Part shown: positions 35,965 to 45,179 of the stretch, one piece after another
How the letters are laid out: each line of letters opens with the position of its first letter
Position numbering within the stretch: position 1 is the stretch's first letter
Position numbers and translations under genes: made by a program
NCBI RefSeq assembly: GCF_024207115.1
Contig: NZ_CP100128.1
Coordinates: 4,898,001 to 4,962,000 of the forward strand
Length of the DNA stretch: 64,000 bases
Source of the DNA: Chromobacterium sp. IIBBL 290-4
GTDB lineage: Bacteria; Pseudomonadota; Gammaproteobacteria; Burkholderiales; Chromobacteriaceae
Direction of reading: 5' to 3'
The notes under the pieces: generated by a model
Told to the model about the DNA's origin: nothing
Database searches by the model: none
What the model saw: the letters and a program-made list of their open reading frames with translations, nothing else

Positions 35965-37578
35965 ATGATCCCGCCCCATCTTCGCCCCCTCGCCAAACTG
36001 ACGCCCGCTCTGCTGGCCGCGGCCGGGTTGTTGTTGACCCTGTCGCAGCCCCAGACTCGGCTGGACGCCTGGCTATACGATGGCTTGACGCGGCTCCGTC
36101 CGGCGCCGGCGGGCGACGCCGGCATCACCCTGATCGCCATCGATCAGAAAAGCCTGGCCGAGCTGGGGCGCTGGCCCTGGCCGCGAGCCTATCACGCCCT
36201 GTTGCTAGACAAGCTGCGCGGCGCGCGCGCCGTCGGCATGGATATCGTGATGGCCGAGCCCAGCGGCGAATACGACGATTTGCAGCTGGCGCAAGCCATA
36301 CGCGGCAACGGCAAAGTGGTGTCGCCGGTGTTTCCCGAGCTGCAGGAAGGCCGGCTAACCGAAACCCGGCCCATCCCCTTGCTGACCCAAGGCCTGGCCG
36401 CGCTGGGCCACACAGATTACGAGCAAGACGACGATGGCGTCATCCGCCGCGTTTTCCTGCGCGCCGGGCTGGGCGCGCCCCGCTATCCCAGCTTTGCCCA
36501 GGCCGTCGCCGACACCGCTTCCCGCCGCGCCGCGCCGCCGCTCCCTCAGCCGGACAGGCCAGCGCTGACCTGGCAACGCAGCCAGCCGCTGATGATCCCC
36601 TTCTCATCAGGCGCCAAGCCTTATCAAACCGTATCCTATGCCGATGCCTTGCTGCGGCTGCCACCCGAAACCTTCAATCAGCGCATCGTATTGATCGGCG
36701 CCACCGCCACCGGGCTGGGACAGCGCCACCTGACGCCGGTTTCCGCCCACAATCTCGGGCTGAGCGGCGTCGAAATCAATGCCTATGCCACCTACGGCCT
36801 GCTGACGGATCAGGGCATCACCCCCCTTCCACCCATCTGGCGCGCCCTTGCCGCCGCCGTGGCGCTGCTATTGGGCGATTGGCTGCTATCCAGACTTTCC
36901 GGCTCCAAAAGAAAACTCGCCGGCTACGCGCTCGCCAGCCTGGCGCTGCCCAGCGGCTCAGCCATTTTGCTGTACGGCGCGCGCATCTGGATTGGCGGCG
37001 GCATACCCGCCTCGCTGCTGCTGCTGGCGGGACTGGGACGCTTTGTCGCCGGCCACGCCCGGCTGCAGCAACTCGCCAGCACCGACGGCCTGACCGGCCT
37101 GAACAATCGCCGGCAGTTCGATGAAAGCTACGCCAAAGCCCTGCAAAAGCATGGCAAGCACGCCAAGCCGCTGGCGCTGCTCATCATCGATCTGGACAAT
37201 TTCAAAGGCTATAACGACCGCTACGGCCACGCCGCGGGAGATGAGATATTGCGCCAGGCCGCCGGCGCCCTGACGCAATGCTTCACGCGGCGCGGGGAAC
37301 TGACGGCGCGCCTGGGCGGAGAAGAGTTCGGCGTGCTGCTGGACGATTGCGGCCTGGAAACCGCGCTGATGGCCGCGGACCGCTTCCGCCGCAAGCTGGA
37401 AGGACTGGCCCTGCCCCACGCCGCCTCGCCCTCGGGCTTTGTCACCTGCAGCATAGGCGTAGCCGCGCGCGTTCCGCGAGGCCACGGCGACGGCCGCATG
37501 CTGTTCGAGATGGCGGACCAGGCGCTGTACCAGGCCAAGAGCGAAGGCCGCAACCGGGCGGTTCCCGCGGCGGGCTAA
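35965..37578 (+). CDS. CHASE2 domain diguanylate cyclase
   Basis: 537 residues. After one membrane helix (LTPALLAAAGLLLTLSQPQ), residues about 30-275 are a periplasmic CHASE2 sensor (GITLIAIDQKSLAELGRWPW, VVLIGATATGLG-like segment RIVLIGATATGLGQRHLTPV). Three helices at about 290-360 return to the cytoplasm, where a GGDEF domain starts at STDGLTGLNNRRQFDE. The active site is GGEEF, fit for c-di-GMP synthesis. The usual inhibitory RxxD five residues before it reads RRGE, so feedback inhibition may be weak or absent. Transcribed with the LysM-FecR gene. Confidence 0.92.
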   Translation: MIPPHLRPLAKLTPALLAAAGLLLTLSQPQTRLDAWLYDGLTRLRPAPAGDAGITLIAIDQKSLAELGRWPWPRAYHALLLDKLRGARAVGMDIVMAEPSGEYDDLQLAQAIRGNGKVVSPVFPELQEGRLTETRPIPLLTQGLAALGHTDYEQDDDGVIRRVFLRAGLGAPRYPSFAQAVADTASRRAAPPLPQPDRPALTWQRSQPLMIPFSSGAKPYQTVSYADALLRLPPETFNQRIVLIGATATGLGQRHLTPVSAHNLGLSGVEINAYATYGLLTDQGITPLPPIWRALAAAVALLLGDWLLSRLSGSKRKLAGYALASLALPSGSAILLYGARIWIGGGIPASLLLLAGLGRFVAGHARLQQLASTDGLTGLNNRRQFDESYAKALQKHGKHAKPLALLIIDLDNFKGYNDRYGHAAGDEILRQAAGALTQCFTRRGELTARLGGEEFGVLLDDCGLETALMAADRFRRKLEGLALPHAASPSGFVTCSIGVAARVPRGHGDGRMLFEMADQALYQAKSEGRNRAVPAAG

Positions 37579-37586
37579 AAACGACA

Positions 37587-37606
37587 AAGCCGCCAGAACG
37601 CGGCTT
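37587..37606 (-). terminator. terminator of dsbB
   Basis: Reverse strand: AAGCCGC/GCGGCTT hairpin followed by TGTCGTTTTT. It lies between the converging diguanylate cyclase and dsbB genes. Confidence 0.6.
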
Positions 37607-37629
37607 CAGACTGGCAAGCAAGGCCGCCC

Positions 37630-38136
37630 TCAAGCGCGGCGGCGCGACACCAGCCACAGCGTCCAGACAATCACGCCGGCGAAGAACACCGCCACCCAGA
37701 ACGGCATGGTCATGCCCAGGAAGCGTCCATGGATTTCGGCGCATTCGCCGCTGCCTTTCAGCACCCGGGACAGGACATCCCACAAGGGGAAAGACTCCAT
37801 CAGATACTCCAGACCCGGCCCGCACTGCGGCACCTGGTCCGCGGGCAGGCTTTGCAGCCACAGCTGACGCAAGGACACGCCGCTGCCGGCCAGCGCGGCC
37901 AACACCGTCAAGCCGCCCCAGACGCGCGCGCCCGTCCTGCCCGGATTATGCAAAGCCGCCAGCAAGGCCAAAACCCCTGCCGCCATCACGCCGATGCGCT
38001 GAAAAATGCACAGCGGGCAAGGCTCCAGCCCCAGCTGATATTGCGCGAACAACGCAAACCCCATCGCGCCGGCGCAAGCGGCCGCCACCAGCAGAAAACC
38101 CTGTCTATTGCTCAAATTCAAAACCTGCCCCCTCAT
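37630..38136 (-). CDS. dsbB: disulfide bond formation protein B
   Basis: 168 residues with four membrane helices. It reoxidises DsbA and passes electrons to quinone. The first redox pair is C40-C43 in LEPCPLCIFQRIGV, the second C105 (VPQCGPGLEYL) and C132 (GSGECAEIHG). R47, needed for quinone use in the family, is present in FQRIG. Standard length. Alone on the reverse strand. Confidence 0.96.
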   Translation of the reverse strand: MRGQVLNLSNRQGFLLVAAACAGAMGFALFAQYQLGLEPCPLCIFQRIGVMAAGVLALLAALHNPGRTGARVWGGLTVLAALAGSGVSLRQLWLQSLPADQVPQCGPGLEYLMESFPLWDVLSRVLKGSGECAEIHGRFLGMTMPFWVAVFFAGVIVWTLWLVSRRRA

Positions 38137-38317
38137 GGAAGATATGGCGCCCGCCTGCCGGCGCGCCGCCGAAGACCGCTTATCATCCGCCTCGCCGACG
38201 AAATGGCCCGCTGCAATCCAAGCTCACTTCCGGCCAGACGAGCGCGACCCATTTTGCATGCATCCGGCGCCACTGGAAAGACTGAGATTTTAGTACGGCG
38301 CCAAAGTTCCGGGCAGT
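38137..38317. other. intergenic gap between dsbB and the patatin gene
   Basis: About 180 GC-rich bases with no recognisable gene or hairpin; it holds the dsbB promoter. Confidence 0.4.
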
Positions 38318-39457
38318 TCAAAGTTCGAGAAACTGCCGGATCTCTTCCCGATGATGCAAGGCGTCGCGATAACCCAGCGCGATCAGCTCGCGGCAATAAT
38401 CGGGCTCGAACAATAGATAGGTCGCCAAAGCGGTGCCGCGCTGGCGCGTGGCGCCCGCGCCTTTCATGATGAAGCGGAGGATGGGGGGAAACAGACGGGT
38501 ATGCCGATAAACAATGCCTTCCAGCGATCTGCTGGGATTGAGCTGGAAAATCTCCACTTTTTTCAGCCGGGTCTGGCACGCCAAGGCTTCATTGCTCTGC
38601 AATAGCGAAACCGTGTGGTTGATCCGCGTCAGCCGCTCCATGTCCACCGCCATGCTGTCGATGAACACGCTATTGAGCAGGTGGCCGAATATTTGCGCCG
38701 GCATAGGATATGCGCCGATATTGCGCCTTTCGATGGTGTCCGGCCTTTGGCTGGCCAGCCCCACCACAAACAGCTTTTCCGCGCCCAGATGCAGGGCCGG
38801 CGACAAGGGCGACAGCTGCCGCACCGCACCGTCGCAGTAGAACTTTTCGCCTATCCGCACCGAGGGGAAAATCAGCGGAATGGCCGATGTCGCCATCACA
38901 TGATCCAGCCCTATCTGCTCCCGCAGGCCCAGCCGCTGATAGCGCGTCCACTCCTCCAACTCCTCCTGGCCCTGGAAGAAGGTCACCGACATGCCGGTGG
39001 TGTAGCACGACGCCGTCAACGCCAGCGCCTCCAGATAACCGCCATCTATCGCCGAAGCGATGGCGCCGAACTGCATGGTTTGGGACAGCGTGGCGCGCAG
39101 CGGCGCGTTGTCGAGAAAGCTTTGCGGATTTGGCCAGGCATGCCCGGCGCTGAGCAGCGACACGCCGAAGTGCAGGAAGGTTTTGACGAAGTAGGCGGTG
39201 CTGGCATCGTAAATATCCGGGATGTGCAGCTGCTTCCACACCTTGGCCAGCGTCGCCACCGCCAGCTGGTAATTGCCCGCGCCGGAGGCCAGCGCCACCG
39301 CATTGATGGCGCCGGCGGAAGTGCCGCAGATAATGGGAAAAGGATTGCGCTGCGGGTCCGGCAGCAGCCTGGCAATACCCAGCAACACCCCTACCTGATA
39401 TGCGGCGCGCGCGCCGCCGCCGGACAAGACCAAACCGATTTTGCTGGGCCTGCGCAT
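38318..39457 (-). CDS. patatin-like phospholipase
   Basis: 379 residues. Serine-aspartate acyl hydrolase: the oxyanion loop is LSGGGARAAYQVG, the nucleophile S47 is in CGTSAGAINA and the catalytic Asp is in FYCDGAVRQLSPLSPAL. No signal peptide, so a cytoplasmic or membrane-peripheral lipase is likely. C-terminal residues HHREEIRQFLEL are charged. It resembles the bacterial patatin group related to RssA/ExoU-like enzymes, but secretion is not indicated. Confidence 0.9.
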   Translation of the reverse strand: MRRPSKIGLVLSGGGARAAYQVGVLLGIARLLPDPQRNPFPIICGTSAGAINAVALASGAGNYQLAVATLAKVWKQLHIPDIYDASTAYFVKTFLHFGVSLLSAGHAWPNPQSFLDNAPLRATLSQTMQFGAIASAIDGGYLEALALTASCYTTGMSVTFFQGQEELEEWTRYQRLGLREQIGLDHVMATSAIPLIFPSVRIGEKFYCDGAVRQLSPLSPALHLGAEKLFVVGLASQRPDTIERRNIGAYPMPAQIFGHLLNSVFIDSMAVDMERLTRINHTVSLLQSNEALACQTRLKKVEIFQLNPSRSLEGIVYRHTRLFPPILRFIMKGAGATRQRGTALATYLLFEPDYCRELIALGYRDALHHREEIRQFLEL

Positions 39458-39526
39458 GGCAGCCTCTTTCTGAACGTCTTATTTGTTCTATTAGAAATAG
39501 TCAAAAAGACGACGCAGCGGCAAGCC

Positions 39527-40426
39527 TCAAAACCCTCCAGCCTGCAGCAAGGCCCATAGATGCGCGCCCACCAAGGCTCTCCAGGGAGAGAACGGCGCCA
39601 GCCAGGCCTCGGCCTCAGCCTGGCTCGGACGCTCCTGCGCGCCCCATACCCGCTGCAAGGCGTTGCGCACCGCCACGTCACCATGCAGCGAGCCATCCAG
39701 CCAGCCAAAGCCTCGCAACAAGGCATAACTGACCGTCCACGGGCCTATGCCCGGCAAAGCCAGCAATGTTTCGGAAATAGCGGCGGCGGGCACACCCTCC
39801 AGCCAATCGTCCAATGGCAGCTCGCCGCTGGCGGCGGCCTGGCTCAGCGCCAGCAAGGCCCGGCTTTTGGCGCGCGAAAAACCAGACTCGCCCAGTTGAT
39901 CGGCGGATAAAACCGCCAACCGCGCGGGATCGGGATGGCACAGCAGGCCGGAGGAATGTCGGCAATCGCACAACAGCAGCATGCGCCGCCGCAGCGTCAC
40001 CGCCGCCGCCACGCTGATTTGCTGACCGGTGATGGCCCAGGCCAGCGCCTCGAACGGCGTGGCCGTCTGCGGCACCCGCAGCCCCGCGCGGGCGGCGATC
40101 AACGGCCCGAGCTGCGGATGCGCGGCGTACTCGCGCTCAAAGCGCTCCACCGGCTGGTTCAAGCCCAGCATGCGGCGGCCCATTTTCGCCAAGGCCTCCG
40201 CCGCCGCTCCGCCCGCCTCGCCATCCACCGCCAAGGCAAGCCGCGCCTGCCCCGGGCTGAAGCGAAAATCCAGACAGGCGGGCTGGCCGCGCCACAGCAA
40301 ACCCTTGCGCAGGCCATCCTCATCCACTTGCTCGGCCAAACGTTCGCCATCGCGGCGATGAAAGGCCAGGATGTCCTGTAGACGGAAACCAGAAGGCAAA
40401 GTCAGGGAAACTTGAATCTCGGACAT
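39527..40426 (-). CDS. alkA: DNA-3-methyladenine glycosylase II, AlkA-like
   Basis: 299 residues. It removes alkylated bases in base-excision repair. The helix-hairpin-helix is LLALPGIGPWTVSYALLRGF, followed by the catalytic Asp in GSLHGDVAVRNAL. FEALAWAITGQQISVAAAVT is the glycosylase superfamily's conserved helix. The N-terminal TBP-like domain is present but without an Ada regulator domain. Its start lies 3 bases after the alkB stop, so it belongs to the pmbA-alkB-alkA operon. Confidence 0.88.
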   Translation of the reverse strand: MSEIQVSLTLPSGFRLQDILAFHRRDGERLAEQVDEDGLRKGLLWRGQPACLDFRFSPGQARLALAVDGEAGGAAAEALAKMGRRMLGLNQPVERFEREYAAHPQLGPLIAARAGLRVPQTATPFEALAWAITGQQISVAAAVTLRRRMLLLCDCRHSSGLLCHPDPARLAVLSADQLGESGFSRAKSRALLALSQAAASGELPLDDWLEGVPAAAISETLLALPGIGPWTVSYALLRGFGWLDGSLHGDVAVRNALQRVWGAQERPSQAEAEAWLAPFSPWRALVGAHLWALLQAGGF

Positions 40427-40429
40427 GAA

Positions 40430-41077
40430 TCAGCGGGCCTTGCGGAAAGTCAGATTGATGCGGCGCTCGCCCAGCAAGGGATGGCTGCCGGGCTGCACCG
40501 GCCGCACGCCATGAAAGCGCATCCGGTCCGGTCCGCCCCACACCAGCACGTCGCCATGGAGAAGTTGGATGCGCGCGCTAGGGTCGCCTCTGCGCATGCC
40601 ACCCAACAGAAAGACTGCGGGCAAACCCAGCGACACCGACACGATGGGCGCGGCAAAATCGCGCTCGTCCTTGTCTTGATGCAGGCCCATGCGTGCGCCG
40701 GGCAGATAGCAATTGATCAGGCAGGCGTCGGGATCGAAGCCGGCGAAACCCGCCTCGGCCGCCGCGCCGCGAGCCAGCGTCCGCAGCGCGTCCGGCATCG
40801 CCGGCCAAGGCTGGCCGCTGTCGGGATCGACGGCGGAATAGCGATAGCCGCGCCTATCCGACACCCAGCCCCAATCGCCGCAACTGGAGGTGGCGACCGA
40901 CATCGCCTGCCCGCCCGGCGTCACCATGCCGCGCGGCGGCGACTGCCGCAGCACCGTCTCCACCGCGGCGCATAATGCCGCGTCGTCGGCGCAGGCCCAG
41001 CCGTGCAGCAAGACCGTGCCGGCTGACAGCGGCTCGGCCCACGGGCCGTTTTCCGGCGCGAACAGGCTGCCGCTCAC
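40430..41077 (-). CDS. alkB: alkylated DNA repair dioxygenase AlkB
   Basis: 215 residues. Fe(II)/2-oxoglutarate dioxygenase that reverses 1-methyladenine and 3-methylcytosine damage. The metal triad is H133 and D135 in MGLHQDKDERD and H189 in RMRFHGVRP; the 2-oxoglutarate Arg pair lies in GERRINLTFRKAR. Full length, same size as E. coli AlkB. The ATG overlaps the pmbA stop by 4 bases, and alkA follows at once. Confidence 0.96.
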   Translation of the reverse strand: MSGSLFAPENGPWAEPLSAGTVLLHGWACADDAALCAAVETVLRQSPPRGMVTPGGQAMSVATSSCGDWGWVSDRRGYRYSAVDPDSGQPWPAMPDALRTLARGAAAEAGFAGFDPDACLINCYLPGARMGLHQDKDERDFAAPIVSVSLGLPAVFLLGGMRRGDPSARIQLLHGDVLVWGGPDRMRFHGVRPVQPGSHPLLGERRINLTFRKAR

Positions 41078-42417
41078 TCCTCGCCGGCCACCATCATGCC
41101 GCCTATCAGCACCGAGCCGATGCGGCGGCCGCCGCGGTCCAGCTCGTCATTGGCGATGGCTTCAATATTGAGGAACATCTCCCGCAGATTGCCGGCGATG
41201 GTGATTTCCTCCACCGGATAGACGATGACGCCGTTTTCCACCCAGAAACCGGCCGCGCCGCGCGAGTAATCGCCGGTGACGGTGTTGACGCCCTGGCCCA
41301 GCAGCTCGGTCACCAGCAGGCCGCTGCCCATCTGCGCCAGCAGCTCCGCCTGGCTCTCGCCGGTGGAGTGCACCACCAGGTTGTGGGCGCCGCCGGCGTT
41401 GCCGGTGGTTTGCATGCCCAGCTTGCGGGCGGAGTAGCTGGACAGCAGATAGCCTTGCAGCACGCCCCCATCCACCAGCCGGCGCGACTGGGTGGCCACG
41501 CCTTCGCTGTCGAAGACGCTGCTGGCGAGCCCGCGCAGCAGGAAAGGATCTTCATCGATCACCACCTGCTTGGACATCACCGGCTTGCCCAGGCAATCCA
41601 GCAGGAAGGACGACTTGCGATACAGGCTGCCGCCGCTGATGGCGGAAGCGAGATGGCCCAGCAGCGACATCGCCACCGGCGCTTCGAACAACACCGGATA
41701 TTGGCCGGTCTTCACTCGGCGGGCGTTCAGGCGGCGCACCGTGCGCTCGCCGGCGATGCGGCCCACTTCCTCCGCCGGCAACAGGTCGTCGCGATGGCGC
41801 GCGGCCGAATACCAGTAATCGCGCTGCATCGCCTGGCCGTCGCCGGCCACCACCGCGGCCGACAAGCTGTGGCGGCTGCTGGAGAAGCCGGCGTTGAAGC
41901 CATGGCTGTTGGCGTAGATGAACTGGCTGGCCTGCACCGACACGCTGGCGCCCTCGGAATTGCGGATGCGCGCATCCACGGCGCGGGCGCTGTTTTCGCA
42001 ACGGCGGGCCAGCTCGATGGCGTCCTCCACCGGCAAGGACCAGGGATGGTAGAGATCCAGGTCCGGAAACTCGTCTGCCAGCAATTGCGCGTCGGCCAGG
42101 CCGGCGCAGTCGTCCTCAGCGGTGTAGCGGGCGATATCCAGCGCCGCGCGCACCGTTTCCTCCAGCGCCGCTTCGGAAAAGTCCGAAGTGCTGGCATGGC
42201 CTTTTTTCTGCCCCAGGTAGACCGTGACGCTGACGCTCTTGTCCTGGTTGTATTCGATGGTTTCCACCTCGCCCAGCCGCACGCCCACCGACTGGCCCAC
42301 GCCCTCGGAAACATCGGCCTCGGAAGCGCTCGCGCCCTGCCGGCGGGCGATGTCCACCACGCGTCCGGCGATGTCGGAAAGCGCATCCGAGCTGAAACTG
42401 AATGTCTTATCTGCCAT
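41074..42417 (-). CDS. pmbA: metalloprotease subunit PmbA/TldE
   Basis: 447 residues. TldE-type subunit that with TldD degrades unfolded or modified peptides such as microcin precursors and CcdA. HSTGESQAELLAQMGSGLLV and TGDYSRGAAGFWVENGVIVY are C-terminal signatures of the family; TldE itself has no zinc motif. It diverges from darP across 83 bases, a pairing widely conserved in proteobacteria. It shares its transcript with alkB and alkA, which is less usual. Confidence 0.95.
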   Translation of the reverse strand: MADKTFSFSSDALSDIAGRVVDIARRQGASASEADVSEGVGQSVGVRLGEVETIEYNQDKSVSVTVYLGQKKGHASTSDFSEAALEETVRAALDIARYTAEDDCAGLADAQLLADEFPDLDLYHPWSLPVEDAIELARRCENSARAVDARIRNSEGASVSVQASQFIYANSHGFNAGFSSSRHSLSAAVVAGDGQAMQRDYWYSAARHRDDLLPAEEVGRIAGERTVRRLNARRVKTGQYPVLFEAPVAMSLLGHLASAISGGSLYRKSSFLLDCLGKPVMSKQVVIDEDPFLLRGLASSVFDSEGVATQSRRLVDGGVLQGYLLSSYSARKLGMQTTGNAGGAHNLVVHSTGESQAELLAQMGSGLLVTELLGQGVNTVTGDYSRGAAGFWVENGVIVYPVEEITIAGNLREMFLNIEAIANDELDRGGRRIGSVLIGGMMVAGEE

Positions 42418-42500
42418 AGTATCTTTCAGAACTGTAGAAACGGCCGACGGCCTTTTCCGGTATCATACCAGCCTTGAAAACCGATTGAGACTTAGCAACA

Positions 42501-43046
42501 ATGACCGACTACCAGAACGACGACGGCTACGTCAGCAAGTCCCAGCGCAAGCGCGACATGGACGCGCTGCAGGATCTGGGCCGAGAGCTGGTCGACTTGT
42601 CCAAGGATACGCTGAAAAAGATGCAGCTGCCGGAGGACCTGCTCACCGCCGTGCTGGACTACAAACGCTTCAACGCCAACGGCGCGCTGCGCCGCCAGAT
42701 GCAATACATCGGCAGGCTGATGCGCGACATCGACCCCGAGCCCATCCAGCAATACCTGAAAGTGCTGAAGGGCGAATCGTCCGAGCACATCGCCTGGCAA
42801 AAACTGCTGGAACGCTGGCGCGATAAGCTGATGGCCGACGACAAGGCGCTGTCCGACTTCCTGGCCGCCTTCCCCGAGGGCGACCCGCAGCAGCTGCGCA
42901 CGCTGATGCGCAACGCCCGCAAGGAACTGCAGGACAACAAGCCGCCCAAGGCCTACCGCCAGCTTTTCCAGGAAATCAAGGCGCTGATCCCGGAACCGGG
43001 CAAGCCGCGCCTGTGGCAAAAGGACGAGGAAGAGGACGCCGAATAA
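42501..43046 (+). CDS. darP: dual-action ribosomal maturation protein DarP (YjgA, DUF615)
   Basis: 181 residues. It binds the 50S precursor and helps late maturation of the peptidyl transferase centre. VSKSQRKRDMDALQDLGREL is the family signature near the N-terminus, followed by helices rich in Lys and Glu (IGRLMRDIDPEPIQQYL). The stop overlaps the ATG of mog as TAATG, and it diverges from pmbA. Confidence 0.95.
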   Translation: MTDYQNDDGYVSKSQRKRDMDALQDLGRELVDLSKDTLKKMQLPEDLLTAVLDYKRFNANGALRRQMQYIGRLMRDIDPEPIQQYLKVLKGESSEHIAWQKLLERWRDKLMADDKALSDFLAAFPEGDPQQLRTLMRNARKELQDNKPPKAYRQLFQEIKALIPEPGKPRLWQKDEEEDAE

Positions 43047-43624
43047 TGCTGAAAATCGGCCTGGTTTCCATTTCCGACCGCGCCAGCCAAGGCGTATACG
43101 AAGACAAGGGCCTGCCGGCGCTGCAAGCCTGGCTGTCCCGCGCCCTCGCCACGCCGTTTGAAACCGTATGCCGCCTGATCCCGGACGAACAGCCGCGCAT
43201 CGAAACCACGCTCAAGGCGCTGGTAGACGACGATGGCTGCCATCTGGTGCTGACCACCGGCGGCACCGGCCCGGCGCCGCGCGACGTGACGCCGGACGCC
43301 ACCCTGGCGGTGGCGGACCGCGAAATGCCGGGCTTCGGCGAACAGATGCGCCAGATCAGCCTGCGCTTCGTGCCCACTGCCATCTTGTCGCGCCAGGTCG
43401 GCGTGATCCGCAAGCAAAGCCTGATCCTCAATCTGCCCGGCCAGCCCAAAGCCATCCAGGAAACGCTGGAAGGCCTGCGCGGCGCGGACGGCAAGGCGGA
43501 AGTGCCCGGCATCTTCGCCGCGGTGCCGTATTGCCTGGATCTGATCGGCGCGCCCTATATCGAAACCGACGAGACGGTGGTGAAAGCTTTCCGCCCCAAA
43601 TCCGCGCTCAAACCCGCCACATGA
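43046..43624 (+). CDS. mog: molybdopterin adenylyltransferase
   Basis: 192 residues from MLKIGLVSISDRASQGVYED, beginning inside the darP stop. It activates molybdopterin with ATP before molybdenum insertion. LVLTTGGTGPAPRDVTPDAT is the MogA/MoaB phosphate-binding motif, and LNLPGQPKAI a later conserved loop. Full length. Overlaps the next gene as ATGA. Confidence 0.95.
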   Translation: MLKIGLVSISDRASQGVYEDKGLPALQAWLSRALATPFETVCRLIPDEQPRIETTLKALVDDDGCHLVLTTGGTGPAPRDVTPDATLAVADREMPGFGEQMRQISLRFVPTAILSRQVGVIRKQSLILNLPGQPKAIQETLEGLRGADGKAEVPGIFAAVPYCLDLIGAPYIETDETVVKAFRPKSALKPAT

Positions 43625-44571
43625 ACTACCGCCCCCCGCGCTGGTTGCGCGGCGGCCACGCCCAGACCATCTGGCCGGCGCTAGCCGTCAAACTGGATCC
43701 TCCGCCTTACCGCCGCGAACTGTGGGACACGCCGGACGGCGCCCGCATCGCGCTGGACTTCGTCGACGGCCAGGCCGGCGCGCCGCTGGTGGTGCTGTTC
43801 CACGGACTGGAAGGCAGCAGCGCCAGCCATTACGCCAAGGCGCTGATGCATGCCGTGGCCGCGCGCGGCTGGAACGGCGTGGTATCGCACTTCCGCGGCT
43901 GCGGCGGCGTGGACAATCCGCTCCCGCGCGCCTACCACGCCGGCGACGCCGCCGAAGTGCGCTGGATCTTGCAGCGCCTGTCCGGCCGCTTCGCCAGGCT
44001 GGCCGCCGTCGGCGTATCGCTGGGCGGCAGCATGCTGCTCAATTATCTGGCCGAGGAAGGCGCATCCGCCTTGCCCCAGGCCGCGGCCGCCGTCTCCGCG
44101 CCGCTGGATCTGGTGGCGGCCAGCACTCGGCTGGACAAGGGGCTGGGCAAGCTCTTGTACACCCGCATGTTCATGGACACGCTCAAGCCCAAGGCCATGG
44201 CATCGCTGCAGCGCCACCCCGGCCTGTTCGACGCCAAGCGGCTGCGCGAGGCGCGCACCTTCATCGAGTTCGACGATCTGGTCACCGCGCCGCTGCATGG
44301 CTTCGGCACCGCGCTCAATTACTGGACCCAGGCCAGCAGCAAACCCAAGCTGACGCGCATCGCCCGCCCCACCCTGGTGCTCAACGCCCGCAACGATCCC
44401 TTTCTGCCGGAAAGCGCCTTGCCTGAGCCGTCGCAGGTGTCGGCGGCGGTGACGCTGGATTTCCCGCCGGACGGCGGCCATGTCGGCTTCGCTACCGGTC
44501 CCTTCCCCGGCCACATCGATTGGCTGCCGCAGCGGCTGCTGGAATTCATCGCGCCGCATCTGCAAGATTGA
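43621..44571 (+). CDS. YheT-family alpha/beta hydrolase
   Basis: 316 residues. MNYRPPRWLRGGHAQTIWPA is the family N-terminus. LFHGLEGSSASHYAKALM is the oxyanion region, VVSHFRGCGGVDN a family mark, and AVGVSLGGSMLLNYL holds the nucleophile Ser in GVSLGG; acid D in NARNDPFLPESAL and His in GGHVGFA complete the triad. Substrate not known; esterase activity on short-chain esters is reported for relatives. Third in the darP-mog operon. Confidence 0.9.
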   Translation: MNYRPPRWLRGGHAQTIWPALAVKLDPPPYRRELWDTPDGARIALDFVDGQAGAPLVVLFHGLEGSSASHYAKALMHAVAARGWNGVVSHFRGCGGVDNPLPRAYHAGDAAEVRWILQRLSGRFARLAAVGVSLGGSMLLNYLAEEGASALPQAAAAVSAPLDLVAASTRLDKGLGKLLYTRMFMDTLKPKAMASLQRHPGLFDAKRLREARTFIEFDDLVTAPLHGFGTALNYWTQASSKPKLTRIARPTLVLNARNDPFLPESALPEPSQVSAAVTLDFPPDGGHVGFATGPFPGHIDWLPQRLLEFIAPHLQD

Positions 44572-44639
44572 AATGTCATCGGCATTGACAGTTTGGGCGC
44601 AAACCGGGCATGGTGAACTCCCCCACCAGGAGATCCGCC

Positions 44640-45152
44640 ATGACTGCCGAGCAAAAAACCGAACGCACTCTCACCGTACAGTGGGATGACCCGATGACCG
44701 GCGCCCGCGCCGCGCTCGACCTATCCGGCCTGGATTATCTGCAGGCCATGGCCGACGGCCGCCTCCCGGCGCCGCCTGTGGCGAAGCTGCTGGGTTTCGA
44801 TTTCATCCGCGCAGAAAAAGGCGAGGTGGAATTCGCCTTTCATCCCCACGAATCGCAATTCAACCCGATAGGCACGGTGCACGGCGGCGTGATCAGCACG
44901 CTGCTGGACTCTGCCATGGGCTGCAGCGTCCACTCCACCCTACCGCAAGGCAAGGCGTACACCACGCTGGAGCTGAAAGTGAACTTCGTGCGCGCCGTGC
45001 TGCCCGCCAATGGCAAGCTGATCTGCCGCGGCAAGGTGATCCACGCCGGCGGACGCATGGCCACGGCGGAAGGCCATTTGCAGGATGAGGCCGGCAAGCT
45101 GTACGCTCACGCCACCACCACCTGCATGATCTTCGACACCCCGGCCCGATAA
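44640..45152 (+). CDS. PaaI-family acyl-CoA thioesterase
   Basis: 170 residues from MTAEQKTERTLTVQ, the ATG following AGGAGATCC. Hot-dog fold: NPIGTVHGGVISTLLDSAMG carries the HGG motif and the catalytic Asp of this group. It hydrolyses aromatic or medium-chain acyl-CoA in related proteins. The substrate is not predictable here. It stands 68 bases after the YheT gene. Confidence 0.88.
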   Translation: MTAEQKTERTLTVQWDDPMTGARAALDLSGLDYLQAMADGRLPAPPVAKLLGFDFIRAEKGEVEFAFHPHESQFNPIGTVHGGVISTLLDSAMGCSVHSTLPQGKAYTTLELKVNFVRAVLPANGKLICRGKVIHAGGRMATAEGHLQDEAGKLYAHATTTCMIFDTPAR

Positions 45153-45179
45153 GCGGGCCGCTCGACACCGAGGGCCGAC

